Source: Salinibacterium sp. SWN167 (GTDB lineage: Bacteria; Actinomycetota; Actinomycetes; Actinomycetales; Microbacteriaceae). From it: 64,000 bases of DNA. Positions 34,582 to 44,118 of this stretch are shown piece after piece. The stretch is taken from contig NZ_JADYWU010000001.1 of NCBI RefSeq assembly GCF_015864665.1, positions 1,612,001 through 1,676,000 of the forward strand, read 5' to 3'. Positions within the stretch are counted from its first letter, which is position 1. Every line of letters begins with the position of its first letter. The notes below the pieces were generated by a model. That model searched no databases. It had not been told where the DNA came from and was given only the letters and a program-made list of their open reading frames with translations. Position numbers and translations under genes: made by a program.

Positions 34582-37515
34582 ATGTCGACGTCGCCATACA
34601 CTCTCACCGAACTCGCCAAACTGGGCTTCTTGGAACTCAGCGAGGCCCGAGAGCGTCTTCTCGCGCTCGACCGCACCGAAGTGCCTGCAGCGCTATTTTC
34701 GTGCGCCGCGGACCCCGATCAAGCCCTCTGGTTTGTCGTGGAGCTCTCTGAGGGGTCCCCGCAGCAGCTCAACCCGGTGTTGGCTAATGACGAGGCGGCC
34801 GTGCGACTGGTGCGGGTGCTTGGCGCGTCTTCAGGGCTTGGCGACTTCTTCGTACGGCATCCGCAAGAACTCGACGCGATGTGTTCACCCATTGCGCAGC
34901 CCTACTCGCCCGAAGAATACGTTGAGCTCCTCACCGAAGTCACCAACGGTCTCGAGGGCGAAGACGCCTGGGTTGCTTTGCGGGTGCGCTACCGCCGAGA
35001 GCTCGCGAAACTGACTGCGTGGGATCTTGCGCAAGAAGATCCGCTTGCAGCCGTCGACCGAGTGGCGATGGCGTTGGCTGATTTGGCGGGTGCCGCACTT
35101 GAAGCATCACTCTCCGTCGCTCGCCGCTCGGTGAATTATCCGGCAGCCGATATCGCCGCAACCCGAATTGCCATCATCGGTATGGGCAAGGCCGGCGCGC
35201 GTGAACTGAATTATGTGTCGGATGTTGACGTCATCTTCGTCACGGAACCCGACGGCATAAGTGCCGACCGTGCCGTGACGATCGCTACGCCTCTGGCGGT
35301 GCAAACCATCCGCGGCATCCAGGACCTCACGGTTGAACCAGCGCTGTGGGAAGTTGACACCAACCTTCGCCCCGAAGGCAAAGACGGTGCTCTTGTGCGC
35401 ACGCTTGAGTCACATCTGGCGTATTACGACCGTTGGGCAGAGAGCTGGGAGTTTCAAGCTCTCCTGAAGGCGCGACCGCTTGCGGGCGACCGTGAACTGG
35501 GTGGCCGCTACATTGAGGGCGTTGCCCCGCTGGTCTGGTCGAGCGCGTCCCGCGAAAACTTCGTGGCATCGGTGCAGAGGATGCGCGAGCGCGTCACCGA
35601 AAACATTCCGCCGCAGGAACGAGATGTGCAACTCAAGCTTGGCCCTGGTGGGCTTCGCGATATTGAATTCACTGTGCAATTGCTGCAACTTGTTCATGGG
35701 CAAAGCGACGAAGGCGTGCGTCAAACCTCGAGTCTCCGCGCTCTCATCGCGCTTGCTGAGCACGGCTACATCGGCCGTACCGAAGCCGGCGAGTTCGCGC
35801 GCGATTATCGTTTTCTCCGGCTGCTGGAGCACCGCATCCAATTGTCCCGACTGCGCCGCACTCACCTCATGCCGCGCGATCCAGATGAACTTCGGGTACT
35901 TGCGCGTGCGACCGGTATCGCCACGAGTGCGAAAGACCTCACCGAACAGTGGCAGCGCACCAAGATTGCGGTCCGCAGACTGCATGAGCGCCTCTTCTAC
36001 CGACCCTTGCTTTCGGCTGTGGCCGCACTGCCCGAGGAAGGGCTCGCACTCTCTAGCGAGCAAGCAGTCGCTCGACTGGCCGCCATTGGCTTCCTCGACC
36101 CCAAGGGGGCGTTAGCGCACATTGCGGCGCTCACCGGGGGAGTCTCGCGCCGGGCCACCATCCAGAAAGCTCTGCTCCCCGTGATGCTGCAGTGGTTCTC
36201 CGATGGCGCGGATCCTGACTACGGCCTCCTCGCGTTCCGCCGGCTCAGCGAAGCACTCGGTGAGGCGTACTGGTTCCTGCGCATGCTTCGCGATTCTTCT
36301 GGGGCTGCAGAGCGGCTTACTCATGTGCTCTCGGCCTCCAAATATGTGGGCGGGCTTTTCGAGCGGATTCCTGAAGCCGCTGCGTGGCTGGAACACGACA
36401 AAGAGCTCAAGCCGCGTTCTCTTGCGGTGTTGCAAGACGAAGCCCGGGCCATTGTGGCGAGGCATAAAGGGCACGAGGATGCCGCGGCCAAGGCGTTGCG
36501 CACAGCACGTCGCCGTGAGATATTACGTTTGGCCATCGGCTCAATCGTGGGGATGACCACGATTCAAGAGCTGGGGCGCGGACTCAGCGATGTCACGACG
36601 ATGATGCTCGAAGGAGCGTTGGCAATTCTCCGTCCAGAACCTGACGGAATCGAGTTCGGGATTATTGCCATGGGCCGTTACGGGGGAGCCGAAGCAGGTT
36701 TCGGTTCCGATACCGATGTCATGTATGTCTACCGAGCGACGGACGGTACTAACGAAGAAGCTGCCAAACGAGCCGACAAGCTCGCCAAGGGACTCACTCG
36801 CATCACTGAGGACGTAAAGCTTCCGCTCGACCTCGATCTCGACCTCCGCCCCGAGGGCAAGAATGGCGCCATCGTGCGATCCCTCGATTCGTATGCCGCG
36901 TACTACGCCCGCTGGTCGCTCACGTGGGAAGCCCAGGCGCTCTTGCGTGCCCGTGGCGTTGCCGGCGACGCGGCATTGCTCACCGATTTCGAAGCACTCG
37001 CCAACCGCGTGCGCTACCCCTCCGTGATTTCGCCGCAGGACGTGCGTGAGGTCAAAAGGATTAAGGCGCGCGTGGAGTCTGAGCGTCTTCCTCAGGCCGC
37101 CGATCCGTCCCGCCACCTCAAACTTGGCCGGGGTTCGCTCAGCGACGTCGAATGGTTCGTGCAGCTCTTGCAACTCCAGCACGGTGCCAGAGTCGAGGGA
37201 CTGCGCACGACCTCGACTCTCGATGCTTTGGATGCCGCTGTCGCTGAGAAGCTCGTGACCGCCTCTGACGCGGCTCGCCTCCGTGAAGCGTGGGTTCTCG
37301 CTTCCCGCGCACGGTCGGCAATCACGCTGTGGACCTCGAAGACCTCGGATGTCTTACCCACAGATCGACTTCAACTTGAAGGCGTCGCCCGCATGCTCGA
37401 ATATCCACCGGGCTCAGCGAGCAAGCTCGAAGAGGACTATTTGCGTGCCACACGGCGTGCTCGACGCGTCTTCGAACGCCGCTTTTACGGCGTCGCTAAT
37501 GTGCCGCGGTCGTAA
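34582..37515 (+). CDS. glnE: Bifunctional glutamine synthetase adenylyltransferase/deadenylyltransferase
   Basis: 977 residues with two nucleotidyltransferase halves. Half 1 has GMGKAGARELNYVSDVDVIF (~residue 200) with the GxG...DxD centre for deadenylylation. Half 2 has MGRYGGAEAGFGSDTDVMYV (~700) for adenylylation. GlnD/PII-type binding helices follow each half. It attaches AMP to the Tyr of GlnA1, whose gene lies 5 kb downstream, and removes it. It is followed by a 509-bp gap without a gene. Confidence 0.95.
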   Translation: MSTSPYTLTELAKLGFLELSEARERLLALDRTEVPAALFSCAADPDQALWFVVELSEGSPQQLNPVLANDEAAVRLVRVLGASSGLGDFFVRHPQELDAMCSPIAQPYSPEEYVELLTEVTNGLEGEDAWVALRVRYRRELAKLTAWDLAQEDPLAAVDRVAMALADLAGAALEASLSVARRSVNYPAADIAATRIAIIGMGKAGARELNYVSDVDVIFVTEPDGISADRAVTIATPLAVQTIRGIQDLTVEPALWEVDTNLRPEGKDGALVRTLESHLAYYDRWAESWEFQALLKARPLAGDRELGGRYIEGVAPLVWSSASRENFVASVQRMRERVTENIPPQERDVQLKLGPGGLRDIEFTVQLLQLVHGQSDEGVRQTSSLRALIALAEHGYIGRTEAGEFARDYRFLRLLEHRIQLSRLRRTHLMPRDPDELRVLARATGIATSAKDLTEQWQRTKIAVRRLHERLFYRPLLSAVAALPEEGLALSSEQAVARLAAIGFLDPKGALAHIAALTGGVSRRATIQKALLPVMLQWFSDGADPDYGLLAFRRLSEALGEAYWFLRMLRDSSGAAERLTHVLSASKYVGGLFERIPEAAAWLEHDKELKPRSLAVLQDEARAIVARHKGHEDAAAKALRTARRREILRLAIGSIVGMTTIQELGRGLSDVTTMMLEGALAILRPEPDGIEFGIIAMGRYGGAEAGFGSDTDVMYVYRATDGTNEEAAKRADKLAKGLTRITEDVKLPLDLDLDLRPEGKNGAIVRSLDSYAAYYARWSLTWEAQALLRARGVAGDAALLTDFEALANRVRYPSVISPQDVREVKRIKARVESERLPQAADPSRHLKLGRGSLSDVEWFVQLLQLQHGARVEGLRTTSTLDALDAAVAEKLVTASDAARLREAWVLASRARSAITLWTSKTSDVLPTDRLQLEGVARMLEYPPGSASKLEEDYLRATRRARRVFERRFYGVANVPRS

Positions 37516-38024
37516 CGCCTGAGGCATATTCGCGCTGTTCCTGCCAGAGGCACAGGCTGCCCTGAAACCACTGCGAATGTTACGGGCGTGTTAAACCTGT
37601 AACCACTTGTGGTGCCACTGAGCGTCCCCCGGTGGTCGAAAAAGCGTGTACCCCATTGTGGGGCAGCGGGTGCATGCATCGTCGGGAACCGTCACCCCGA
37701 GCGCTAGAGGCAGACGACCCATTCTACCCTCGTCGGTGCCGCCAGACTGCCTATAAAAGCGATTCTGACGTGCATTTTTCCGAATCCAGACGAACTCAGC
37801 GTTGGCTCTGTTCGCACCGTGATCCGAGCAGCTCGCTGCCGCGTGGTGGGGTACAAAATTCGGCGCAAAATGCGACAGCCTTAGTGCCGACACGCTCGTC
37901 GAACTCCTGACCCAAGTGAGACCACCTCGCGCCGCAATGCGGCGAATTGCACGTATTGCGGTGGGCAAATCCATCGGGCAATAATCAAGCAACTCACCGC
38001 TGAGAAGCATCCTCAGCGTGGCGG
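37516..38024 (+). other. 509-bp gap without a supported gene; possible long leader of the polysaccharide operon
   Basis: All frames are broken or show no family resemblance. Short dyads are visible: ACCAC/GTGGT at 37602-37613, CCCCA/TGGGG at 37651-37663, and CCGCAAT (37932-37938) with ATTGCGG (37955-37961). An AT-rich CTATAAAAG lies near 37750 and could be part of a promoter. There is no U-run terminator after glnE. I compared it by eye with c-di-GMP, c-di-AMP and cobalamin riboswitch cores and found no match. Confidence 0.4.
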
Positions 38025-39554
38025 ATGATCACCTTTCCAATCACAATGTCGGGGGCATCCGTGTTCATATTTATTCTGCAACTTCGCCACATGATCGAGG
38101 GTCACCCCGAGATCTACATGTTCGCAATCTACTCGTCGCTCATCTGGGCGCTGTGGTTGCTCAAAGTCGTGTTGTCGTCGCGCTACCGTCCGTATACGGG
38201 CACGTTCACCGGAACGACGAGCGTAGTGGTGCCCGTGCTCGACGAGCCTGAGGATCTCTTTCGGGATGTACTCGCTCGGATGGTCGAACAGCAACCGTCG
38301 GAGATCATCGTCGTCATCAACGGTGCGCCGAACCCCACGCTGGAACGCATCAGTGAAGAGTTTGCTCCGTTGGTGCGCTGGGTGCACACGCCGATTCCCG
38401 GTAAGCGCAATGCGGTAATGATCGGTACAGAGCTGTCGACGGGCGACATCACCGTTCTCGTCGATTCCGACACCGTGTGGACCGAAAACACTCTCTCGGA
38501 GCTGGTGCGGCCCTTCGCTGATGCGAAGGTCGGTGGCGTCACGACACGACAGCGCATTCTGGAACCAGAGCGAAGCTGGATCACTCGTTGGGCTGACTGG
38601 CTGGAGAACTCGCGCGCTCTCTACTCGATGCCCGCTCAAAGCGTGCTCGGACAGGTCGGCTGCTTGCCGGGGCGCACCATTGCCTTCCGTCGCTCGATCA
38701 TGACGCGGGTAATGGATCGCTTTATGAACGAACGTTTCATGGGGGTGTTTCTTGAAGTCAGCGACGATCGCACTCTCACCAACCTCGCTCTTCAAGAAGG
38801 TCACCGCACGGTGTACCAGCACACCTCACTCGTCTACACGGATGCGCCGCTCGAGGTCAAGAAGCTCTACAAGCAACAACTGCGCTGGGCTCGTGGCAGC
38901 CAGTACAACACGCTTCGCATGCTGCCGTGGATGCTGGGGCACGCTCCCGTGCTCGCCGTCTTCTTTCTGATGGACATCATCCTTCCGTTCCTTTTGGCCG
39001 GAGTTATCGCCGGTTGGATCTATCGAGCCATTAGCGGTCAGGGGTACAACTTCTACGAAGGATTCCTCTCGGAATATGGCGTTCAAAGCGGAGTGCTTCT
39101 CGTGCTGGCGCTCATGGTGGTGTCTTCGGTGTTGAGTATGGCAATCCGTCAGATCCGGCATCTCTCCGAAAAGCCGATGGACTTCTTCCGGTTACCGGCC
39201 TTCATCATCGTGTCGACGGCTTTCCTGATGCCTATCCGACTCATCGGCTTCTTCAGAATGGGCCATGCCAGCGGCTGGGGCACCCGGGCTGGTGCCTATG
39301 CGGGAGGCAGTTCCAACGATCTCATCGTCGGACAGCTCGACCAAGACAGCGCGACGATCGCTGACCTGGACTTCGAACCAAGCACACCTACGGGAGCTGT
39401 TGCCGTGCTGGAAGCACCTCCGAGGCGGTCAACGCGAGCAGCTACAGCTCCGACGCCGCAGCGACGTCGGCTCAACCCCAAGGCCGCCTGGCCTTACGTG
39501 ATCGGTTTTTCAATTTTTGCAGTAGAGGCGGTTTCCATTGTTTTCTTCTCGTAG
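38025..39554 (+). CDS. Processive GT2 family polysaccharide synthase, membrane-bound
   Basis: 509 residues. An N-terminal membrane helix (FAIYSSLIWALWLLKVVLSS) is followed by a cytosolic GT-A domain with VVVPVLDEPEDLF, the UDP-sugar motif LVDSDTVW, GCLPGRTIAFRRS, the catalytic Asp in EVSDDRTLTNLAL and QQLRWARGSQYN, which is the Q/RxxRW motif of processive synthases. Four or five membrane segments follow, and a last one lies at the C-terminus (VIGFSIFAVEAVSIVFF). This is the layout of hyaluronan/cellulose-type synthases that polymerise and export a glycan. No PilZ domain is visible. The ATG at 38025 has a weak ribosome-binding site. Its stop overlaps the GH26-like start by 17 bp. Confidence 0.88.
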   Translation: MITFPITMSGASVFIFILQLRHMIEGHPEIYMFAIYSSLIWALWLLKVVLSSRYRPYTGTFTGTTSVVVPVLDEPEDLFRDVLARMVEQQPSEIIVVINGAPNPTLERISEEFAPLVRWVHTPIPGKRNAVMIGTELSTGDITVLVDSDTVWTENTLSELVRPFADAKVGGVTTRQRILEPERSWITRWADWLENSRALYSMPAQSVLGQVGCLPGRTIAFRRSIMTRVMDRFMNERFMGVFLEVSDDRTLTNLALQEGHRTVYQHTSLVYTDAPLEVKKLYKQQLRWARGSQYNTLRMLPWMLGHAPVLAVFFLMDIILPFLLAGVIAGWIYRAISGQGYNFYEGFLSEYGVQSGVLLVLALMVVSSVLSMAIRQIRHLSEKPMDFFRLPAFIIVSTAFLMPIRLIGFFRMGHASGWGTRAGAYAGGSSNDLIVGQLDQDSATIADLDFEPSTPTGAVAVLEAPPRRSTRAATAPTPQRRRLNPKAAWPYVIGFSIFAVEAVSIVFFS

Positions 39555-41004
39555 TTCCCATGTTCGAAACGGTGCAGCAGCATGGTGGGCGGTCAGCAAC
39601 AGTCGAACCCGCTGGACGGGCGTCGGCAGTGCCGTGCTCGTGCTCACGCTCGGCGCTACAAGCGCATTTGTCTGGATTTCGCCCAGCAGCACGGTGAACC
39701 AAACGCTCACCACCGCGGCTAAGACAGTTCTCGAAGCCGATAGCTTGGCCGAGGAGCGTGCCGAGTGGGAGGCAGAAAAAGAGAATCTGCTCTCGGAGAT
39801 AGACGAGCTTGAGTCGTCGATTGATGTCGCCAAAGACAATCTCAAAGAAACGAACGCGCAATCAGCAGCGATTCAACAAGAACTGTGGTCTGTCGAAGGC
39901 ACTTCGAAGGCTCTCCAGGCCAGCCGCGCTGAAAGCTCGACTGTTGCTGCTCCCTCTCCTGCGAGTAAACCGAACACCTCGTCCGGCCCCACGGTAATCA
40001 CCGCTCCGTCGAAGGCAGAAATTGTCAATCCCGCCTCGACGTATTTCGGTCTTTATACCGAGCAGGCACCGTTTAACTGGGCAACCTATGACTCGACCGC
40101 GACCAAGTTGGGCAGCAACCCGAACGTGGTCGGCTACTTCGGCGGCTGGGATGAGGACTTCCGAGCAAATGCGGTTACGCGTTCGTGGGAGAAGGAGATA
40201 CTTCCGATTCTTACTTGGGAGTCACGACCAATCGGTTCTGGCAACGATCAGGTAGAAGAGCCCGACTACACGTTGCCGGCTATCATCGGCGATCCTGAGA
40301 CGAACACCCCGGGAACCTTCGACGACTACTTGCATCAGTACGCGAAGGACATCGTGGCGACTGGCCTACCTCTTGGCATCCGACTGGACCACGAGATGAA
40401 CGGTGTCTGGTACCCATGGTCCGAGACAGACGGGCAAGGTAATTCGATTAACGAGAACCGCGTTGGTGACTTCGTCACGATGTGGCAGCGCGTTCACGAC
40501 ATCTTCGCCGAGGAGGGCGCCAACGATCTCGTGATCTGGATCTGGGCACCCAACATCATCAACAACCTTCCTGCGACCCATCAATCGTCGGACTTCCTCG
40601 ACGGACTGTACCCGGGCGACGATTACGTGGACTGGGTGGGACTGTCGGGCTACCTTCGCCCCGCGTACAAGCCGGAGAACGATTTCACCTTCAGCTACAC
40701 GTTTGACGCAAGTTTGGACGAGTTGCGCCGGATCACCAACAAGCCAATCTTCCTGACGGAAATTGGAGCATCCGAGACGGGTGGCCACAAAGCCGACTGG
40801 GTAACCAGTCTCTTCGAATCGCTGGCGAAGCCAGAGAACGACGACATCATCGGGATCTCGTGGTTCAACCTAGCGGTGACCACCTATGTCGAGGGTGAGC
40901 GCTCGACCAATGACTGGCGCATCGACTCTCGCGCAGATTCTTTAGCCGCCTTCATCGAGGGCTTGGCACGACCTGACAGCGATTTCACCCTCACCGCACG
41001 CTGA
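39538..41004 (+). CDS. Membrane-anchored GH26-like glycanase
   Basis: 488 residues from TTG 39538, chosen because GAGGCGG lies 6 bases upstream; the start is inside the synthase gene. Residues ~28-50 are a membrane anchor (SAVLVLTLGATSAFVWI), then a short coiled coil (ERAEWEAEKENLLSEIDELE), a Ser/Pro/Thr linker and a GH26-like barrel from ~160. Probable acid/base Glu286 in RLDHEMNGVWYPW and nucleophile Glu408 in IFLTEIGA. GH26 enzymes cleave beta-1,4-mannan or mixed beta-glucans. It would act outside the membrane, probably trimming or releasing the glycan made by the upstream synthase; the glycan is unknown. Confidence 0.83.
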   Translation: MFSSRSSHVRNGAAAWWAVSNSRTRWTGVGSAVLVLTLGATSAFVWISPSSTVNQTLTTAAKTVLEADSLAEERAEWEAEKENLLSEIDELESSIDVAKDNLKETNAQSAAIQQELWSVEGTSKALQASRAESSTVAAPSPASKPNTSSGPTVITAPSKAEIVNPASTYFGLYTEQAPFNWATYDSTATKLGSNPNVVGYFGGWDEDFRANAVTRSWEKEILPILTWESRPIGSGNDQVEEPDYTLPAIIGDPETNTPGTFDDYLHQYAKDIVATGLPLGIRLDHEMNGVWYPWSETDGQGNSINENRVGDFVTMWQRVHDIFAEEGANDLVIWIWAPNIINNLPATHQSSDFLDGLYPGDDYVDWVGLSGYLRPAYKPENDFTFSYTFDASLDELRRITNKPIFLTEIGASETGGHKADWVTSLFESLAKPENDDIIGISWFNLAVTTYVEGERSTNDWRIDSRADSLAAFIEGLARPDSDFTLTAR

Positions 41005-41026
41005 ACCGATGAATAAGGAGCACAAC

Positions 41027-42475
41027 ATGAACAGCACAGCACCTTCAGCCCAGAACACCATCGGTCAGTATGGAGACGCAGAACGTCCCCGACTGAGCGT
41101 CGTCGGCACCGGATACCTTGGTGCAACTCACGCCGCAGCTATGGCAGAAATGGGGTTCGATGTTATCGGCGTCGACACCGATCCGGCCAAAGTGAAACAG
41201 CTCAGCGAAGGAAAGGTTCCCTTTTTCGAACCAGGACTCCCGGAGCTCATCCGTACCCACGTTGCGAGCGGGCGATTACGGTTCACCACCGACCTTGCTG
41301 AAGCGACCGCGAATTCCGACATCCACTTCATCTGTGTCGGTACTCCCCAGCAGCGGGGGAGTAACGCCGCAAACCTCGATTACGTGGAGGAAGCTACGCG
41401 ACAGGTCGCGCGCTATCTGACCCATGACGGCCTGATCGTCGGCAAGTCGACAGTGCCGGTAGGCACCGGAGCTCGCTTGCGATCCATCATCGCCGATTCT
41501 GCCCCGGCAGAGGTAAACGTCGAGTTGGTGTGGAACCCCGAGTTCCTGCGAGAGGGCAAAGCAGTCGAAGATACGCTGCGCCCCGATCGAATTGTTCTTG
41601 GCGGAGTATCACCGCGTTCTGAAACAGCGATGCGTGCGGTCTACGCCATTCCCATCGAGACGGGAACCCCGGTGATCGTGTGCGATCTGCCGACCGCGGA
41701 GCTTGTCAAAGTGAGCGCGAATGCCTTCTTAGCGACAAAGATCTCCTTCATCAACGCGATCGCCGAAGTGTGTGACGCCTCGGGCGCTGATGTAGCAGTC
41801 CTGGCTGACGCACTCGGTCACGACGTGCGCATTGGGCGGCAGTTCCTCAACGCAGGGCTGGGGTTCGGGGGCGGATGCCTTCCCAAGGACATCCGGGCGC
41901 TCATCCACCGTTCGAGTGAGCTCGGTGCTACCAAAGCTGCGGCATTGCTGCAGCAGGTCGATGAGATCAACATGTCCCAACGCTTGCAAGTCATCGGTCT
42001 GGCGATCGATGCCTGTGGTGGTTCGGTTCTCAACCGCAGAATCGGCATCCTTGGCGCGGCCTTCAAGCCGTTGACTGATGATGTGCGGGATTCTCCAGCG
42101 CTTAACGTTGCGGCCGCGCTGCATCTCAGGGGAGCTCAGGTCGTCGTCTACGACCCCGAAGCATCCGCAACGGCTCAGCGGATGTTCCCCACGCTCACCT
42201 ATGTCGACTCGGTCGACGAGGCTGCCGCAGGATCGGACGCCCTCTTGGTCTTGACGGAGTGGGATGAGTTCAAGGCCAGCGACCCTGTGGCGCTAGGGCA
42301 AATTGTCAGCCGCCGCGTCATGATCGATGCCCGTAATTGCCTCAATGCAGCAACGTGGCGTGCTGCTGGTTGGGCGTTCAGCGGGCTAGGGGCGTCGTCG
42401 TCGAGTGCTCCTGTAATCGATGGCACTGGGCTGGACTTGACTCGTCGCACGCCCCAGCTCGTGAGTGCCTACTGA
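41027..42475 (+). CDS. UDP-glucose/GDP-mannose dehydrogenase family protein
   Basis: 482 residues from ATG 41027, with AAGGAG six bases upstream; the earlier ATG at 41009 lacks such a site. NAD-binding LSVVGTGYLGATHA, GKSTVPVGTGARLR, the catalytic Cys284 in GFGGGCLPKD, and the C-terminal UDP-binding domain are present. It oxidises UDP-glucose to UDP-glucuronate (or GDP-mannose to the mannuronate) in two steps. As third gene of the locus it probably supplies an acidic sugar donor to the GT2 synthase. A terminator follows. Confidence 0.93.
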   Translation: MNSTAPSAQNTIGQYGDAERPRLSVVGTGYLGATHAAAMAEMGFDVIGVDTDPAKVKQLSEGKVPFFEPGLPELIRTHVASGRLRFTTDLAEATANSDIHFICVGTPQQRGSNAANLDYVEEATRQVARYLTHDGLIVGKSTVPVGTGARLRSIIADSAPAEVNVELVWNPEFLREGKAVEDTLRPDRIVLGGVSPRSETAMRAVYAIPIETGTPVIVCDLPTAELVKVSANAFLATKISFINAIAEVCDASGADVAVLADALGHDVRIGRQFLNAGLGFGGGCLPKDIRALIHRSSELGATKAAALLQQVDEINMSQRLQVIGLAIDACGGSVLNRRIGILGAAFKPLTDDVRDSPALNVAAALHLRGAQVVVYDPEASATAQRMFPTLTYVDSVDEAAAGSDALLVLTEWDEFKASDPVALGQIVSRRVMIDARNCLNAATWRAAGWAFSGLGASSSSAPVIDGTGLDLTRRTPQLVSAY

Positions 42476-42491
42476 CTCGGCTGGCACAAAT

Positions 42492-42527
42492 AATAAGGGC
42501 CACATCCAGAAGGATGCGGCCCTTATT
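42492..42527. terminator. Bidirectional terminator between the polysaccharide locus and glnA1
   Basis: AATAAGGGCC / GGCCCTTATT with inner CATCC/GGATG pairs around loop AGAA. The A/T-rich outer part works as a U-run in both directions. It lies between convergent stops. Confidence 0.9.
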
Positions 42528-42544
42528 GCGTGCTGTGTTAGCGC

Positions 42545-43981
42545 TTAGACTCCGAAGTACAGTTCGTACTCGTACGGGTGCGGGCGCTGTGCGAACGGAA
42601 GCAGTTCGTTCGTACGCTTGTAGTCGATCCAAGTCTCGATGAGGTCCTTGGTGAAGACGTTGCCTTCCATGAGGAACTCGTGGTCAGCTTCGAGAGCAAC
42701 GAGTGCGTCCTCGAGCGAGGCGGGAACCTGAGGAATCAGGCGTGCTTCCTCGGGAGGCAACTCGTACAGGTCCTTGTCAACGGGCTCGTGGGGCTCAGTC
42801 TTGTTCTTGATGCCGTCGAGGCCAGCCATGAGCTGAGCAGCAAACGCGAGGTAAGGGTTACCCGATGCGTCTGGTGCGCGGAACTCGATGCGCTTTGCCT
42901 TGGGGTTCGTTCCGGTGATCGGGATACGGATGGAAGCCGAACGGTTTCCAGCCGAGTACACGAGGTTCACGGGAGCTTCGAATCCGGGGATCAAGCGGCG
43001 GTACGAGTTGACCGTCGGGTTGGTGAATGCGAGCACAGCAGGTGCGTGCTTGAGCAGTCCACCGATGTACCAGCGAGCAGTGTCGCTGAGTCCGCCGTAG
43101 CCCTTTTCGTCGTAGAACAACGGGGTTCCGTCGTTCCACAGCGACTGGTGCGTGTGCATTCCCGAACCGTTGTCACCGAAGAGCGGCTTCGGCATGAACG
43201 TTGCCGTCTTGCCCCACTCGTTGGCGGTGTTCTTGACGATGTACTTGAACTTGAGGATGTCATCGCCGGCGTGAACGAGAGTGTCGAACTTGTAGTTGAT
43301 CTCGCCCTGGCCTGCGGTGCCGACCTCGTGGTGGCTGCGCTCAACGTCGAGTCCAACATCGATGAGCTTCATGACGATGTCGTCACGGATGTCAGCGTGC
43401 TGGTCAACGGGGGAGACGGGGAAGTAGCCGCCCTTGAAGGGCGTCTTGTTGGCGAGGTTTCCGCCGGCTTCCGTGCGTCCGCTGTTCCAAGCACCTTCGC
43501 TGGAGTCAACTTCGTAGAAGCTCTTGTTGGCCGAGACTTCGTAGCGAACGTCGTCGAAGATATAGAACTCTGCTTCGGAGGCGAAGAACGCGGTGTCGGC
43601 GATGCCGGTCGACGTGAGGTACTTTTCGGCCTTCTTGGCAACCTGGCGCGGGTCGCGAGCGTAGATCTCGCCGTTGCGAGGGTTGTAGATGTCGAAGATG
43701 ATAACGAGCGTGCGCTCGACGCGGAAGGGATCGACGTAGGCGGTGCTGACGTCAGGAATCAACTGGAGGTCGGACTCGTGGATCGACTGGAAACCGCGGA
43801 TCGATGAACCATCGAAGAGCTGGCCTACGGCGAAGAAGTCTTCGTCAACTGAGGCGGCGGGGATGTTGAAGTGCTGCTGGATACCGGGAAGATCGGTAAA
43901 CCGGATGTCGACGAACTTCACGTCTGTGTCCTTGATAAAATCAAGAACCTCAGACGAATTGGAAAACTTCGGATGAGACAT
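42545..43981 (-). CDS. glnA: Glutamine synthetase type I (GSI-beta), adenylylation-regulated
   Basis: 478 residues from ATG 43979-43981, chosen for GGAG nine bases upstream; the frame extends to 44032. Makes glutamine from glutamate, ammonia and ATP as a dodecamer. [49 protein letters not shown] and NRSASIRIP are intact. Tyr406 in [10 protein letters not shown] is the GlnE target. A four-half-site GlnR-like array lies 73-110 bp upstream, so transcription probably also responds to nitrogen. This is the main assimilatory enzyme, unlike GlnA2. Confidence 0.96.
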   Translation of the reverse strand: MSHPKFSNSSEVLDFIKDTDVKFVDIRFTDLPGIQQHFNIPAASVDEDFFAVGQLFDGSSIRGFQSIHESDLQLIPDVSTAYVDPFRVERTLVIIFDIYNPRNGEIYARDPRQVAKKAEKYLTSTGIADTAFFASEAEFYIFDDVRYEVSANKSFYEVDSSEGAWNSGRTEAGGNLANKTPFKGGYFPVSPVDQHADIRDDIVMKLIDVGLDVERSHHEVGTAGQGEINYKFDTLVHAGDDILKFKYIVKNTANEWGKTATFMPKPLFGDNGSGMHTHQSLWNDGTPLFYDEKGYGGLSDTARWYIGGLLKHAPAVLAFTNPTVNSYRRLIPGFEAPVNLVYSAGNRSASIRIPITGTNPKAKRIEFRAPDASGNPYLAFAAQLMAGLDGIKNKTEPHEPVDKDLYELPPEEARLIPQVPASLEDALVALEADHEFLMEGNVFTKDLIETWIDYKRTNELLPFAQRPHPYEYELYFGV

Positions 43982-44053
43982 TGAGTGGAACTCCAAGGGG
44001 TTCATTTGATGATCGGCTGTCGTTACAACCATCTCTTAGGGTACAGAAGATGG

Positions 44054-44091
44054 ATTTCGCAATCATCTCCGAATTGTTTCCGGCATGTTAC
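44054..44091 (-). promoter_or_regulatory. GlnR-type operator array upstream of glnA1
   Basis: On the minus strand the order is GTAAC-N6-GAAAC-N6-GAGAT-N6-GAAAT. The first pair matches the actinobacterial GlnR consensus gTnAC-N6-GaAAC perfectly, and the second pair keeps the 11-bp phase in weaker form. The array sits 73 bp upstream of the glnA1 start and within the leader of the divergent RDD gene. Confidence 0.75.
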
Positions 44092-44118
44092 GGAGCCACG
44101 ATTCGTTAGGCTGAACCA

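Noticed and set aside
37516-38024. Possible c-di-GMP, c-di-AMP or cobalamin riboswitch before the GT2 synthase
   Set aside because: None of the conserved core strings of these classes could be found by eye; only short generic hairpins.
42578-43807. 409-codon open frame opposite glnA1
   Set aside because: Antisense to a highly conserved gene; Val/Leu/Arg-rich with no recognisable motif.
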